DNA from: Strigamia acuminata
Lineage: Eukaryota > Arthropoda > Chilopoda > Geophilomorpha > Linotaeniidae
Reading direction: 5' to 3'
NCBI GenBank assembly: GCA_949358305.1
Contig: OX442324.1
Location: forward strand, 5,957,575 to 6,021,574
Length of the DNA stretch: 64,000 nt
The first letter of the stretch is position 1; every line of letters starts with the position of its first letter. A program made the position numbers and the translations under genes. Positions 36,701 to 47,406 of this stretch are shown here, piece by piece. The notes beneath the pieces are model-generated. The model made no database searches. It was not told where the DNA came from and saw nothing but the letters and a program-made list of their open reading frames with translations.

Positions 36701-37033
36701 TCACGATTTTTTGTTTATCGAGCCGGTTTAGTCGCGTTGTAAATTCACGGAATGACGTTAATGATCTTGTAAATTGTACGCAGATTTTTAGTTCGGTTAA
36801 CTTACCTCGAGTTTAGCGTTGTTTTGGAATATTGTCTGCGCTTTATGGCTGAGCTGTGCAAACGATGTACTAAGAGTCGTCATTCTTTGTCTGCCATCGT
36901 ACGTTATTTCACATTGATCCGCATCAATGTCGCCCAGTAATAAGTCTAAATCAACAAATGCCTTGTCAAATTCCTTCTCTAAAACATCTAACCACCGAAA
37001 CCCCAGCGTGGCAGTCGCCATTTTGACAGACAT
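30793..37033 (-). CDS. GOPC: Golgi-associated PDZ and coiled-coil protein
   Basis: GOPC (PIST/CAL) is a peripheral trans-Golgi protein whose PDZ domain binds C-terminal tails of membrane cargo and directs them between the Golgi, plasma membrane and lysosome. Exon 1 (37033-36806) encodes [20 protein letters not shown] and [20 protein letters not shown], a close match to known GOPC. After a 4.4-kb intron come the coiled-coil exons (32412-31755; [18 protein letters not shown] is diagnostic), two PDZ exons (about 31705-31608 and 31530-31367; carboxylate-binding loop region GLGMSI, then [13 protein letters not shown] and [15 protein letters not shown]), and an acidic/serine-rich tail ending DFVKRLGRV and TAA. 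Two in-frame ATGs lie at the start (MSVKM). The large first intron contains a complete opposite-strand gene. The gene is divergent from MYCBP. Confidence 0.92.
33155..36339 (+). CDS. Putative secreted coiled-coil protein nested in GOPC intron 1
   Basis: Four exons fit by phase: 33155-33439, 34123-34879, 35581-35791 and 35862-36339, giving 576 residues. The N-terminus ([13 protein letters not shown]) could be a signal peptide, though it lacks a basic residue before the hydrophobic core. Most of the remainder is heptad-rich coiled coil, for example [33 protein letters not shown] and the [16 protein letters not shown] region. It has NxT/NxS glycosylation sites (NCTS, NLT) and an acidic C-terminus ([15 protein letters not shown]). 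It resembles the N-terminal stalk of fibrinogen-related or olfactomedin-like proteins but has no such globular domain before the stop. I do not recognise the family. It lies wholly inside one GOPC intron on the opposite strand. Confidence 0.75.
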
Positions 37034-37356
37034 TTTCGAGCGTGTTAAAATGAAAAGGCGATCTAACCGACTATTCCGGCGAAATAAAGTTCTAAAATGT
37101 ATTACAAAAATATTTCACGAGATTTTAACTGGCATTTCTCACATTTAATAGTAATGCATTATTACACAAACCACAACAAATAAAATAAGAATGTGAAATT
37201 ATAATAATGAATCGACGTGCCACCTCGGTTTTATTTCGTTCCTTCCTTTCTCTCTTCCAGACCAGCAAGCAGAAGAACACCGAAGAGAACTGAAAATAAA
37301 AACACAGTTGCCTTGAAACTTTGCATTTATCCGTTTCCACCAGTTCCAATTTAATT

Positions 37357-37988
37357 ATGACGTCGTTTCGAGTATTATATTAATGAATTCCTTATATTCC
37401 TTAAATGACTTTAATACGCCTTTTAAACATTCTTTTTCTCTTTATGTTCGCAGCCTGGTGATTCCAAACGCGAAGAATTCAGAAAATATCTAGAAAAGAC
37501 CGGAATTTTAGATGCATTGACCAAAGGTAAATGAATTAGGACACAATGCCGAAATCCAGAAATAAAAAGAACTAAAAAAAAAGTAAAAATATTATTCGTT
37601 AAAATGGCCATTTTTAGTTCTCGTTGGATTGTATGAAGAGCCGGAGAAGCCCTCGGATGCCTTGGAGTATCCTTCGTTTAACTCAAATTAAGGAACGTAA
37701 CGGTTGTTAGGAAATAAATAAAATAGTTCTTAATACACAATTTTAGCTATCTGAAAAAGCATTTGGGCGTTACTCCCGAAGTGGTGGATTCAGACATTTT
37801 GAAATCCGAGTTGGATGAATATCGTAAGAAGGTTGAGCTATTGACCACTGAGAATCTGGACTTAAAAACTAAAGTGCATTGAATTTCTGGCGTTTTCCTG
37901 TACAAAGTTTAATACATGTTTAAAATATAATTTGCAGCTGCAGCAGTATGAGTCTAGTGGCGATGGAACGACGGTTTCTGACACCTAA
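37357..37988 (+). CDS. MYCBP: c-Myc-binding protein (AMY-1)
   Basis: MYCBP is a small coiled-coil adaptor that binds Myc in vertebrates and AKAP proteins, and is found in cilia and testis complexes. Five exons are read: 37357-37371 (MTSFR), 37454-37526 (PGDSKREEFRKYLEKTGIL), 37618-37666 (VLVGLYEEPEKPSDAL), 37747-37873 (YLKKHLGVTPEVVDSDILK and the coiled coil) and 37938-37988 (LQQYESS..., stop). The product is about 104 residues, the family's usual length, and the EEPEKP and YLKKHLG motifs are diagnostic. The first exon is very short and its donor (CGA then GTATTA) is weak, so the start is the least certain part. The start codon lies 324 bases from that of GOPC in divergent orientation. Confidence 0.88.
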
Positions 37989-38479
37989 ATGATGTTCGAA
38001 TTCCCTCCAGACGTGCATTTCGTAACGAAAACCTATTTGCCTTACTCTATTTTTTGAAACAACAAAATTTCTACGCTATTTTGATAAATGCACACGATTG
38101 TCATGTCGAGTTTTCTTTCTGTTTGTATGTTTTTGTTTTTGAAAATATTTGATTGTGCTCTTTTTCAGTTCGTTGCAAATATAAATTTAAAGAAAAAAAA
38201 GTCATTTTCTCTTGCTTAAATATCAATGCTAAAAACTGTATATTGACAATTTTGTTTAAAAAAAATAAAAAGCAGATCAAATTTAGAAAACGGTTTAATT
38301 TGCATCACATTACTAAGAGAATTTTATTCGGTTTATCAGTTTCAGCCTAAATAAAACGATTCGTTCGTGTGGTCATTAATTTGAACAAATCCCTAAATGA
38401 ATGCCTAATTTATTTTGATCAATTTCGACAGATCGAAATAAAAAACAAAAGAAAAGAGAACACCAAAACAAATACAAAT

Positions 38480-39533
38480 TTAAGAATTCGTTTTTGCTGC
38501 TTGACGTCGTTTAACATTCCAATTGTACACACGAGCCATATCTGTTTATTTCGTAAAAGAAAACGCTTGATATCCTTTTTCTGAAACAAAAATAAAACGT
38601 CGAGTGGTAAAAAGGATACTGACTTCTGCAGTAGTAAACTGATCTCGCAAAAAGTCTAAATCATCATCCAACTGAACCAAATTTTTTGTTGCAGTTTCCA
38701 AATTTTTGGACAAAAGTGCATCAGCATCGTCCAAGCTATATTCTAACATCACATTTGCCTAATTAAATACACAAAATGAGCCATAAATTAAACGGTAATA
38801 ATTAAATATTTAAGTACATACTCCCAGCCATAAGCAAACTTTATCTGTCGGCGGAATTTTAGCTTTAACATACACTTGGTCTGATAAGAGAAACTGAGTC
38901 TCAAGAGGATTGGGCGATTGCTAATAAGTAAATGAATAAAAACAATTTGCAATTCAAGATTAAAATCCTACAACAAATTGGCGTTTACTAGTTTAGCTTT
39001 CATGTAACTAACGATGTCTAAAGAGCTTCGGATGTCTGGTATTTGAGACTTCAACCTGAATGTGCACAAATGAGTTAGGTTTTAATGTTCACAACAAAAA
39101 GCGATCAAATATTTCGAGAACCTTCTTCGCTTTTGTAAAAGATTATGCTCCATAAACTTATATTTTGTATGCTGCTCGTCCAACCTCTGAAGCACAACAT
39201 CGGCATTTTCGTTATTTTCAGCCAATTTCATGAAAGCGTCAACATCGTCCTAAAAACAAAAATCAAATCAATTATGAACTTAACAAATTAAATCAGATTG
39301 AAATTTAAAGCGAAAACTGGAGATATTACAAAGATATATTGACAGAACGAAAAAGCTCAGAAATAAATTTCAACGTGTAGATAAAGAAATTAACAGGATC
39401 GTCGATTTCGATGAAATAAACGACGATTGATCGTTAAAAAATTGTAATTTACCACAAACACCGCCTCTGGAATTCCAGCATGAGCCTTCTTTTTCTCAGG
39501 AACGTCACCTGTACCCGTACAATCGGCAGCCAT
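38480..39533 (-). CDS. VBP1: Prefoldin subunit 3 (VBP1)
   Basis: This is an alpha-type subunit of the hexameric prefoldin chaperone, which delivers unfolded actin and tubulin to the cytosolic chaperonin CCT. Six exons are read: 39533-39453 (MAADCTG...GIPEAVFV), 39249-39122 (DVDAFMKLAENNENADVVL, QHTKYKFMEHNLLQKR), about 39056-38990 (LKSQIPDIRSSLDIVSYMK), about 38922-38822 (QFLLSDQVYVKAKIPPTDKV), about 38759-38620 (NVMLEYSLDDADALLSKNL, DLDFLRDQFTTAEV) and 38541-38480 (NMARVYNWNVKRRQAAKTNS, stop). The two coiled-coil arms around a beta hairpin are typical, and CLWLGANVMLEY with MARVYNW is diagnostic of subunit 3. The gene is convergent with MYCBP and divergent from cullin-5, whose start is 470 bases away. 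Confidence 0.92.
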
Positions 39534-40003
39534 TGCGACAAAACGAAATCTGACAACCACAGCCCACGCCACTCCCGTTTCTAGCCCCTGCCCGAATCCT
39601 TTTATTTGGAACGGTACGTGCGGCCTAAACTGGATGTGTCATCCCATTGTGCTTTTTGTTTTAAAATAATATTTTATTTTTATTTTTATTTTCTCTGCTT
39701 CTGCTTTATTTCACAGAAGAATATTTTTCCTAACATTTTTAATGAATTATGATTAAAAAAGCAAATCGTTAAAGTTATTTAAATTTTATTAAAAAGTATT
39801 ACAGAGCAAATTGTGATATTAATACATTTCTAAAAAAGTAATTTTAAAAACTCTCAGTTTTATTATTTAAAATTAATAATGAACCGCTAGAAGAAAAAAA
39901 AATTAAGATTCTGAATACAGCGACCTCACATGTGGATGAGGGAACCCGAGCAGAAACATTTTATTGGTTTATGCAGCAGCAGCGCTGTTGGTTTTTATAA
40001 GAC

Positions 40004-43000
40004 ATGGCAGCTTCTGGGAATTTACTTAAGGTTAGTAAGATGATCGGACGATGTTGATGCACGCAGTTGATAAATTTTTGTCCGATCGATCGAAATGTCT
40101 AATTAGGAAACAATTACAACTCAAACTGCCCAGCGTTTGGATTATCTATTTTCTAGCACCTTACACTCTTGCAAAGTTCTCTATGCTACATCTGCTCTCT
40201 GATTAAAATCACTGATCAATTAAAAACAATGAAAACGAATTGATATCATGACCATAAGAACGAGGAAATCACACTGCATAAAAAAAAAAAAGAAAAAAAA
40301 AAGAAAGAAAAAAAAGAAAAAAATTAAAAAATTAAAAAAAAAAAAATTAAAATTGTTTACGCATTTACAATAAGTGTGAAATCATTTTGTGAGCAAGTTT
40401 TAATTTTAATGTAACAGGATAAAGGACAACTTTTGTTTGAGGACAAATGGCCATCAATGCGACCGTCGATTTTGAAGCTTCTACGACAAGAAAGAGTGAC
40501 GAGAGACGAATGGCAGGACTTATTTTGGTGAGCAAGTTGTCTCCAACTTGCCATTAATCTTACTCAACTTAATCGTTTGTTTTTAATGTCAGGACCGTGC
40601 ATTCCGTTTGCTTATGGGACGAAAAAGGACCGACGAAAGTCTACCAAGCATTGCAGGAAGACATTTTAGCTTTCATCAAGCAAGCACAATTGGTATAAAC
40701 ATTTACCAATCTCTAAAATAAAACGCTAACACACGGTTGTTTTAATACAGAGGGTGCTGGCCCACTGCGAAGACCAGGCACTCTTAAAAGCATACATCGC
40801 TGAATGGAGGAAATTTTTTGCTCAATGCAGTTATTTACCGATGCCATTCGGCCAATTGGAATCGTCGATGGCCGGCAAAACACCCGCTTCAGGAACAAAA
40901 AAAACCAACGACGAGAGCATTGTGCGCAAAGTAAATGTTTAGCATTAGTGTGTAAATACGGTATTACATTTGCGTCGTTTATTGCAGTTGATGTTGGACA
41001 CGTGGAACCAGAGTATTTTTTCTGACATTAAAAGTCGTCTCCAAAGCAGTGCCATGAAGTTGGTTCACGCAGAACGAAATGGAGAGGCGTTTGATTCTCA
41101 GTTAGTGATAGGAGTTCGCGAATCTTACGGTATTGGTGGAAAATGTCGTTTGTAAAAATTGGTTCTGATTTCTTTCGTCTGATTTTGTAGTAAATTTAAG
41201 TTCCGACAGAGACGATAAATTATTAATCTACCGAGATAATTTTGAGAAGGCGTACATCGATGCTACTGAGGAATTTTACCGAACCAAAGCACCGCAGTAT
41301 TTGGAAGCCAATGGAGTTCAGAATTACATGAGATATGCTGATCAGAAGCTGAGAGAAGAGGAAGTAAGAGCGCAAAAATATTTGGAATCGTATTGGGGCT
41401 CGGTTCAAGCAGTAAGTTGACATTAGGGATATTTATTTAACAAGGAAATGATTGATTGATTGATTGATTATTTTTTTTTTTAGCTAACGGAAAGTTGCGT
41501 CAACGTCTTGGTAACAGCGTTTAAAGAAACGATTTTAGCGGAATGTGCTCGCATGATAAAACAGAATGAAACAGAAAGTGCGTAGGAGAATAAAATTAAT
41601 TGTAGATTGTTCAACGATGATTTATGTTTTTGTTTCTAGAATTACAACTTATGTTCCGACTTATGGATCGTGTTCCTGATGGAATTACACCTATGCTCAA
41701 TGCATTGGAAGAGCATATCATAAATGCATGTTTGGCGGACATGATTGCCGCCGCATCGACCATCGTTCAGGTAGAATTTGATTTGTGTTTCTTATTGTGC
41801 AAATTGGTGGGTTATAATGTGTTTAATTATAGGATTCCGAAAAATATGTAGAACAGTTACTTGATCTCTTCAAACGTTTTAGTAAATTAGTTAAAGAAGC
41901 TTTTAATGACGATCCGAGATTTCTCACTTCTAGAGACAAAGTGAGCAATAGTTTTTCAATTAACTAAATTGTTACAAGGTAGCTTAAACGAATAATTTAT
42001 TTTAGGCGTACAAACAAGTAATTAACGATACAACCGTTTTTAAATTGGAGCTTCCAGCGAAGCAAAAAGGGTACTCAAAGTACAGATTGGGAAAAATTAA
42101 ATCGGTGAATATAAAATTTTTATGTTTTTTTTTTTTCAGGGTGAGTAATAAAACTCAACCAGAGTCGAAATGTCCGGAGTTATTAGCAAATTATTGCGAT
42201 ATGTTATTAAGGAAAACTCCATTAAGTAAAAAACTCACCTCAGATGAAATTGAAAGCAAACTGAAAGATGTGGTAAGAGCTTTATTTTGCTAATATAACA
42301 TTGCAGCTAACTGCTAAGTAATAATTTGACAGCTTTTAGTATTGAAATATGTTCAAAACAAAGATGTCTTCATGCGATACCATAAAGCACATCTAACGAG
42401 GCGATTAATTTTAGACACGTCGGCTGATAGCGAGAAAGAAGAGAATATGGTGGAATGGCTGAGGGTATTTATTTATTAATATTGAGTTAGAATGTATAGA
42501 ATCTTTAATGGGTTTATTCTTTAGGATGTTGGAATGCCGGCTGACTATGTGAATAAATTGGCGAGAATGTTCCAAGATATTAAAGTCAGCGAAGATTTAA
42601 ATCAGCAGTTTAAAGAACTTCATCGTAGTTCCAAAGGCAGTTTGGCGGGTATAATCAGATACATAAATTCAATATTTATGACGTATGTTAAGTGACTTTT
42701 ACATCGTAGATTCGATTAATATTAAAATCCTGAATGCCGGTGCTTGGGCTCGGGCGAGTGATCGGGTCTCGGTTTCACTCCCGATGGAATTAGAAGACTA
42801 TATTCCCGAAGTGGAGGATTTTTATAGGAAAAAACACAGTGGGCGCAAACTTCAGTGGCATCATCACATGTCGAATGGGACGGTAGGGAATGCGAAAGGA
42901 AAAAAATGTTTCATGTGGTAATTAAAAGTTTGATTTTTAAATATTATAGATTACGTTTGCAAATTTAATTGGTAAATTTGATCTTGACGTGACAACTTTC

Positions 43001-43754
43001 CAAATGGCTGTTCTCTTTGCTTGGAATCAGCGACCAAACGATCGAATATCACTTGAAAATCTCAGGTTGGCGACCGAGTTGCCTGATGCAGAACTCAGGA
43101 AAACTCTATGGGTAATTTTTTTTTAAATAATGCTTTGATCTGTTTTATTATTATTATTATTATTATTTAAATATTTTGTTTATTAGTCATTATTGGCATT
43201 TCCCAAAATAAAACGTCAAATCGTGTTGTGCCATCCCGAAGCAAAATCACCAAAAGATTTCGAAGACAGCACACTGTTTTGGATGAATCAGGAGTTTGCG
43301 CTTATGTGAGTATTTCTTTAAACAATTTATTCATTTTATTTTATTTATTTATTCATTTTGATACAGAAAAAATGGGAAACCTCAAAAACGTGGTAAGATC
43401 AACCTCATAGGACGATTACAACTTTCAACAGAAAGAAGTAAAGAAGAAGACAATGAAGGAATAGTACAGCTTCGGATCCTTCGAACTCAAGTACGACGAT
43501 ATGTTAATTAATTAATTTTGTTTTTTTTAAATGTAATACAATTTTTTTTTTATAAATAGGAAGCAATAGTGAAAATAATGAAAATGAGAAAGGGGATCAC
43601 AAATGCTCAGTTGCAAACCGAGTTGGTGGAAATTTTAAAAAACATGTTCTTGCCTACCAAGAAAATGATCAAAGAACAAATTGAGTGGCTCATTGAACAT
43701 AAATACTTACGACGTGACGAAGAAAATATTAATATGTTCATATACATGGCATAA
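40004..43754 (+). CDS. CUL5: Cullin-5
   Basis: Cullin-5 is the scaffold of CRL5 ubiquitin ligases. Its N-terminus binds elongin B/C with SOCS-box receptors and its C-terminus binds RBX2/RNF7. Exon 1 (40004-40030) encodes MAASGNLLK. Later exons give FEDKWPSMRPSILKLLRQER, WRKFFAQCSYLPMPFGQLE, MKLVHAERNGEAFDSQLVIG, a cullin-repeat region to about 42290, YVQNKDVFMRYHKAHLTRRL, the cullin-homology domain (LNAGAWARASDRVSVSLP, VTTFQMAVLFAWNQRP) and the winged helix ending EWLIEHKYLRRDEENIN then MFIYMA. The NEDD8 acceptor motif IVKIMKMRK is intact, with the acceptor lysine codon at 43581-43583. At least 15 exons are used. The sequence is closer to CUL5 than to CUL2 throughout. It is convergent with RPB6, 237 bases away. 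Confidence 0.95.
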
Positions 43755-43991
43755 ATATATTCTCCGTACGGGAGATGTTCGTTAATCTCAATTTCAAAAA
43801 GTAACACTAGAAATACATTTGTTTATTTTTTCAGTAGGGAATGTTTTTTTGAATTTGATTTTGCTGAGAAAACAGTAAGATGTATTAATTAAGGCTGACT
43901 CCGTTTATACATATACATATAAATATATCAAAATAAATAAGCCATGATTAAGAAATAAATATTTATTTTAAAAATGAGTTACAGTTCAAAC

Positions 43992-44651
43992 TTATTCATT
44001 CAATATAAGTTCATCTATTGCCCAGTCTTCGTGACTATTATCGGGCAAATACCGTCGAATGATGATCGGGATTTTTCGCGCTCTAAAAAATATATATAAG
44101 AAAATCGTGAATTAATTGTGCTGAATACAAATTACATGTATACTTACTTAAGTTCTTTCATTGCTATTTGTAAGGGATCAGTTTCACCTTCCAGTTCAAC
44201 CATAACCGGCGCGCACATTCTAACATAAATCGTTAAATCCATGCAATTAATTATTGTACACTTTATTATACATTTAATTTTCATCATTTCTTACGCTATT
44301 TGTAAAGCTCTGGTGCCTAATACCCGCGCCCGTTCATATTTAGTGATGAACGGCGTGGTTATTCGTTTATTCGTCTGTTGCGAATGTGAAGCTTCCGACG
44401 TAGGTAGTAAATCTATGTTATCGCCATCCTCCTAAATTAATATTAAAATTTATTAGATCGTTTACTGTAAGTTTTAAAATAGAAATCAATTGAAACAAAC
44501 CTCCGGTTGATCAATTTCATCCAAGTTGTCGTCCTCTTCGATATCGTCAAATTCCTCCGGACCACTGAACAAAAAGAACGTGAATTATTATTGGCATAAA
44601 TTCATTAAAAAATTCCAAAACTTACTCTTCGGGTTCATAATCATCATCCAT
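43992..44651 (-). CDS. POLR2F: RNA polymerase subunit RPB6 (RPABC2)
   Basis: RPB6 is shared by RNA polymerases I, II and III and helps anchor the clamp in the nuclear enzyme. Exons on the minus strand encode an acidic N-terminus (MDDDYEPEE, then [19 protein letters not shown]) and the conserved core [60 protein letters not shown], ending [16 protein letters not shown] with TAA at 43994-43992. Length (about 130 residues) and the core are nearly invariant in animals, so the call is secure. Four or five exons of the usual short-intron kind are used. The start codon is 248 bases from that of CHMP2B in divergent orientation. Confidence 0.95.
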
Positions 44652-44898
44652 TTGTTTATTTAAAATGCTAAACAAACACTACGAGGAACTTGTGTAGTAG
44701 AAATAGAAGCACGCCACACAAAATGCGCCGAAATATTCTAAAATGTAAGTTACGTCATTTCAACGTCACAACTTACAACTGTGAAACGCCGACTAGTGAC
44801 AGTACTTTAAATTTCAATTTCTAAACTTCCGGTTTTCCTCCTCACATATTTAAACTGTGTATACTGTATACGGTATATCTACTTCCTTTACTCCGAAC
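44652..44898. promoter_or_regulatory. Shared divergent promoter of RPB6 and CHMP2B
   Basis: The 247-base gap between the two start codons holds TTACGTCA (44750-44757), a second CGTCA nearby (AACGTCAC, just after 44760), and a CTTCCGG ETS-type site near 44825. These are common in bidirectional housekeeping promoters of animals. Activity is inferred from arrangement and motifs. Confidence 0.4.
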
Positions 44899-45930
44899 AT
44901 GAATATATTTGGGAAAAAAACGTCTCTAAAAGGTAAAATAATAAAATATACATCAAGTTTGCTGCGGTTTTGCTCCCTCATTCATTTCAACAATAGCAAC
45001 AAAACGTTAAAACAATGATGTTTGTAATTTCAGACCAAATACGAGAAAACGATAAGCTGATGCGTCGAACTCAGAGAGATATTGAAAAAGAACGGCGAGA
45101 TTTAGAAAAACAAGAGAAGCAATTGGTAAATTGCGAATATTTATCGATCCGGTAAATAATCACCCGGAACCAATTTATTTCAGGAATTGGAAATTAAAAA
45201 AATGGCCAAACAAGGTAATAAACAAGGATGCGTTATGCTTGCCAAACAACTAGTACACATACGAAAACAAAAGTCGAGAACATATACTGCAGGATCTAAA
45301 GTTGCATCAGCCAGTGCTCAGACTCGGGTACGAAATTGTCAACTGATAATAATTGAATTAATAGAATTGTAACGATTTTTTTAGGCCATGCAATCCAATG
45401 CAAAGATGGCTGATGCTATGGCGACAACAGCTAAGGTACCATAATTGGGTATATTGTTTATTGTTTAATATAAATGAGGGAACGTGTGATTTCAGACCGT
45501 CGGCAAAGTTAATAAGCAGATGAACCCTCAGAAAGTAATGAAAACGATGCAAGATTTTGCTCGTGAGTCGACGAAAATGGAGATGACAGAAGAAACAAGT
45601 ACAAATAAATTAATTAAAATTAAATCATTCAAAAATTAATTTTTTTTATATTATAGTTAACGACACGTTGGACGATCTTCTTAATGATTCTGGAGATGAA
45701 GAAGAGGAAGACCAAATTGTGCAAAAAGTATTAGATGAAATTGGAATCGAAATTTCAGGAAAAGTAAGTTTTTACACCAATTGTCGTGTTGTTAAGTTTT
45801 ACTTAAACTAAAACTTCCACAGATCGCGCAAGCACCAGATGCTGGTTCTGGAAGACTGGGCGAATCATCCAAAAGTAATCTTCCGACTGACGATGAAATC
45901 GAAAGGCAGCTTGCTCAATTGCGAACTTAA
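44899..45930 (+). CDS. CHMP2B: Charged multivesicular body protein 2b (ESCRT-III)
   Basis: CHMP2B is an ESCRT-III filament subunit acting in multivesicular body formation, membrane repair and cytokinesis, with disassembly by VPS4. Exon 1 (44899-44932) encodes MNIFGKKTSLK. The rest encodes the Snf7-fold core: DKLMRRTQRDIEKERRDLEK, QEKQLELEIKKMAKQGNKQG, LAKQLVHIRKQKSRTY, MKTMQDFARESTKMEMTEET and INDTLDDLLNDSGDEEEED. The C-terminal MIM1 helix reads LPTDDEIERQLAQLRT and carries the VPS4-binding pattern. LELEIKKMAKQGNK and QVLDEIGIEISGK-like segments place it with CHMP2B rather than CHMP2A. Short introns interrupt it; stop TAA is at 45928-45930. Confidence 0.94.
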
Positions 45931-46218
45931 TTTTTTGTTAATTTAAAAGAGAAAATAATGCTTTGTATCGATGATACTGTTTGTAAAAATAATTCTGGCA
46001 CCATTGAAAATAATATTTACTTTTTATTACCTGATTTTGTCGATAATTTTTTTGATGGTAAACTTTTTCCAATTTTTTTTGGCAACATTCGTAATAATTT
46101 AATGTGCAGCAAGAATTTATGTACCACACTTACTTGTGATATAATAATAATATATTATAAATTATTTATAAATATGTATAAAACTGTAATTGAATCACGT
46201 AAATTAAAAGGTCTTTTT

Positions 46219-47395
46219 TGACATAGAAATATAAACACTGTACTAGAAATCAAGCGCGAGGTACTTTTGTGCGCAAACGTTAATGCCTCGATTCACAGCC
46301 TGTGGCTAAACCGAGTGGAGGTCAAGAGGTTTTCATACTGGTACATCCTCATTTTGTGTTCCGGAACAGTTGCGAGTGTGTACAAATACGATCAGTTCTG
46401 CCACATCGCTCGAAATTCAACATACGTAAGTAGATACCCAAACCGTGTTCCAAGTTTCATAAGTGGCCATTTCAAATATTTCATTTATATACGGAAGAAA
46501 CTTTCTGAAAATTAAGGTCAACAACCTTGACTCTGACCTTATATAGGGTAAAATCTAATCGATTTTCTATTTTAATGAGCAGTAATTCTTGTTAGGATTT
46601 TAAATTCTTGATGAATTTATCACACACACCATACAATTATTCGATATCCTGTCTTTAATTACGATTTGTTGTTTTTATTTTTTTAAGTACTAAACAATGT
46701 CACATTATTCTCGAACAAAAAAAAAATAGTGAAGGAAATTGTTTTTGTAATGATAAAGGTCTTTGGCCACCTCCAGAACCGACTAGTGTAAAGTGATAAT
46801 GTAGGTCAAGAATGAAGTTTTGTTCTTAACAGTCGTCCGAAAGACCTAGGCCCATAAAGACGAGACGTGGCTAGTTAACAGCTTACTTTAATAACTTCTT
46901 TTTCTATGCAATCATAACAAGTTGTTGTATAATTTCGTGAATTAATTTTTTTTTATTGAAGGTAAGTCGGTAAGTGGCTGCTGTAAAGAAATCAATAAAT
47001 TCAATGCAGGATATTGACCTCAGACATAAAATCATTAGAGCGTAAATAAGACTGTTGTTATTTAGTGAATTTCTCCTCCACTATCGTTTCAGTTTCCTTT
47101 CAACTCTTTTCTTAAACTTAAGTCTCTTAAATTAATTTCAATGGGCGTGTTTGAAGCATCAGTTCCGCTTCTTTTTTCAATAGAGCAGTGGACAGCCTAA
47201 GTCTTACATCACGCAGTCAGCTGGAAGCGAGTTGCAACGAGATAAACAAAAAAGTCCACTCCACACATTTGGACGAATGTATGAAAAAATGCTCAACTGA
47301 CATTTGGCAAACTCGTAAGTCCTTTATTTTTATTTTTTTTTTCGTATTTTGCATTTGCTACAATTTAATAGATAATAAAACAGATATTTTTCAGT
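46219..47395 (+). other. Region upstream of DUOXA with possible 5' untranslated exons
   Basis: Two exon-like pieces are visible: one ending at a good donor at 46425 (ACATAC then GTAAGT) and one from about 47184 to 47313 (acceptor TCAATAG, donor CTC then GTAAGT). Neither has an ATG that stays in frame with the conserved DUOXA body, so they may be untranslated leader exons. The open frame through 47188-47406 without splicing is an alternative N-terminus. Confidence 0.35.
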
Positions 47396-47406
47396 CGAAG
47401 CAGACT

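Noticed and set aside
46267-46425. Possible separate small membrane protein (KRFSYWYILILCSGTVASVY)
   Set aside because: There is no ATG in frame after the preceding stop, and the downstream exon continues it only to an early stop; the evidence is too weak to call a gene.
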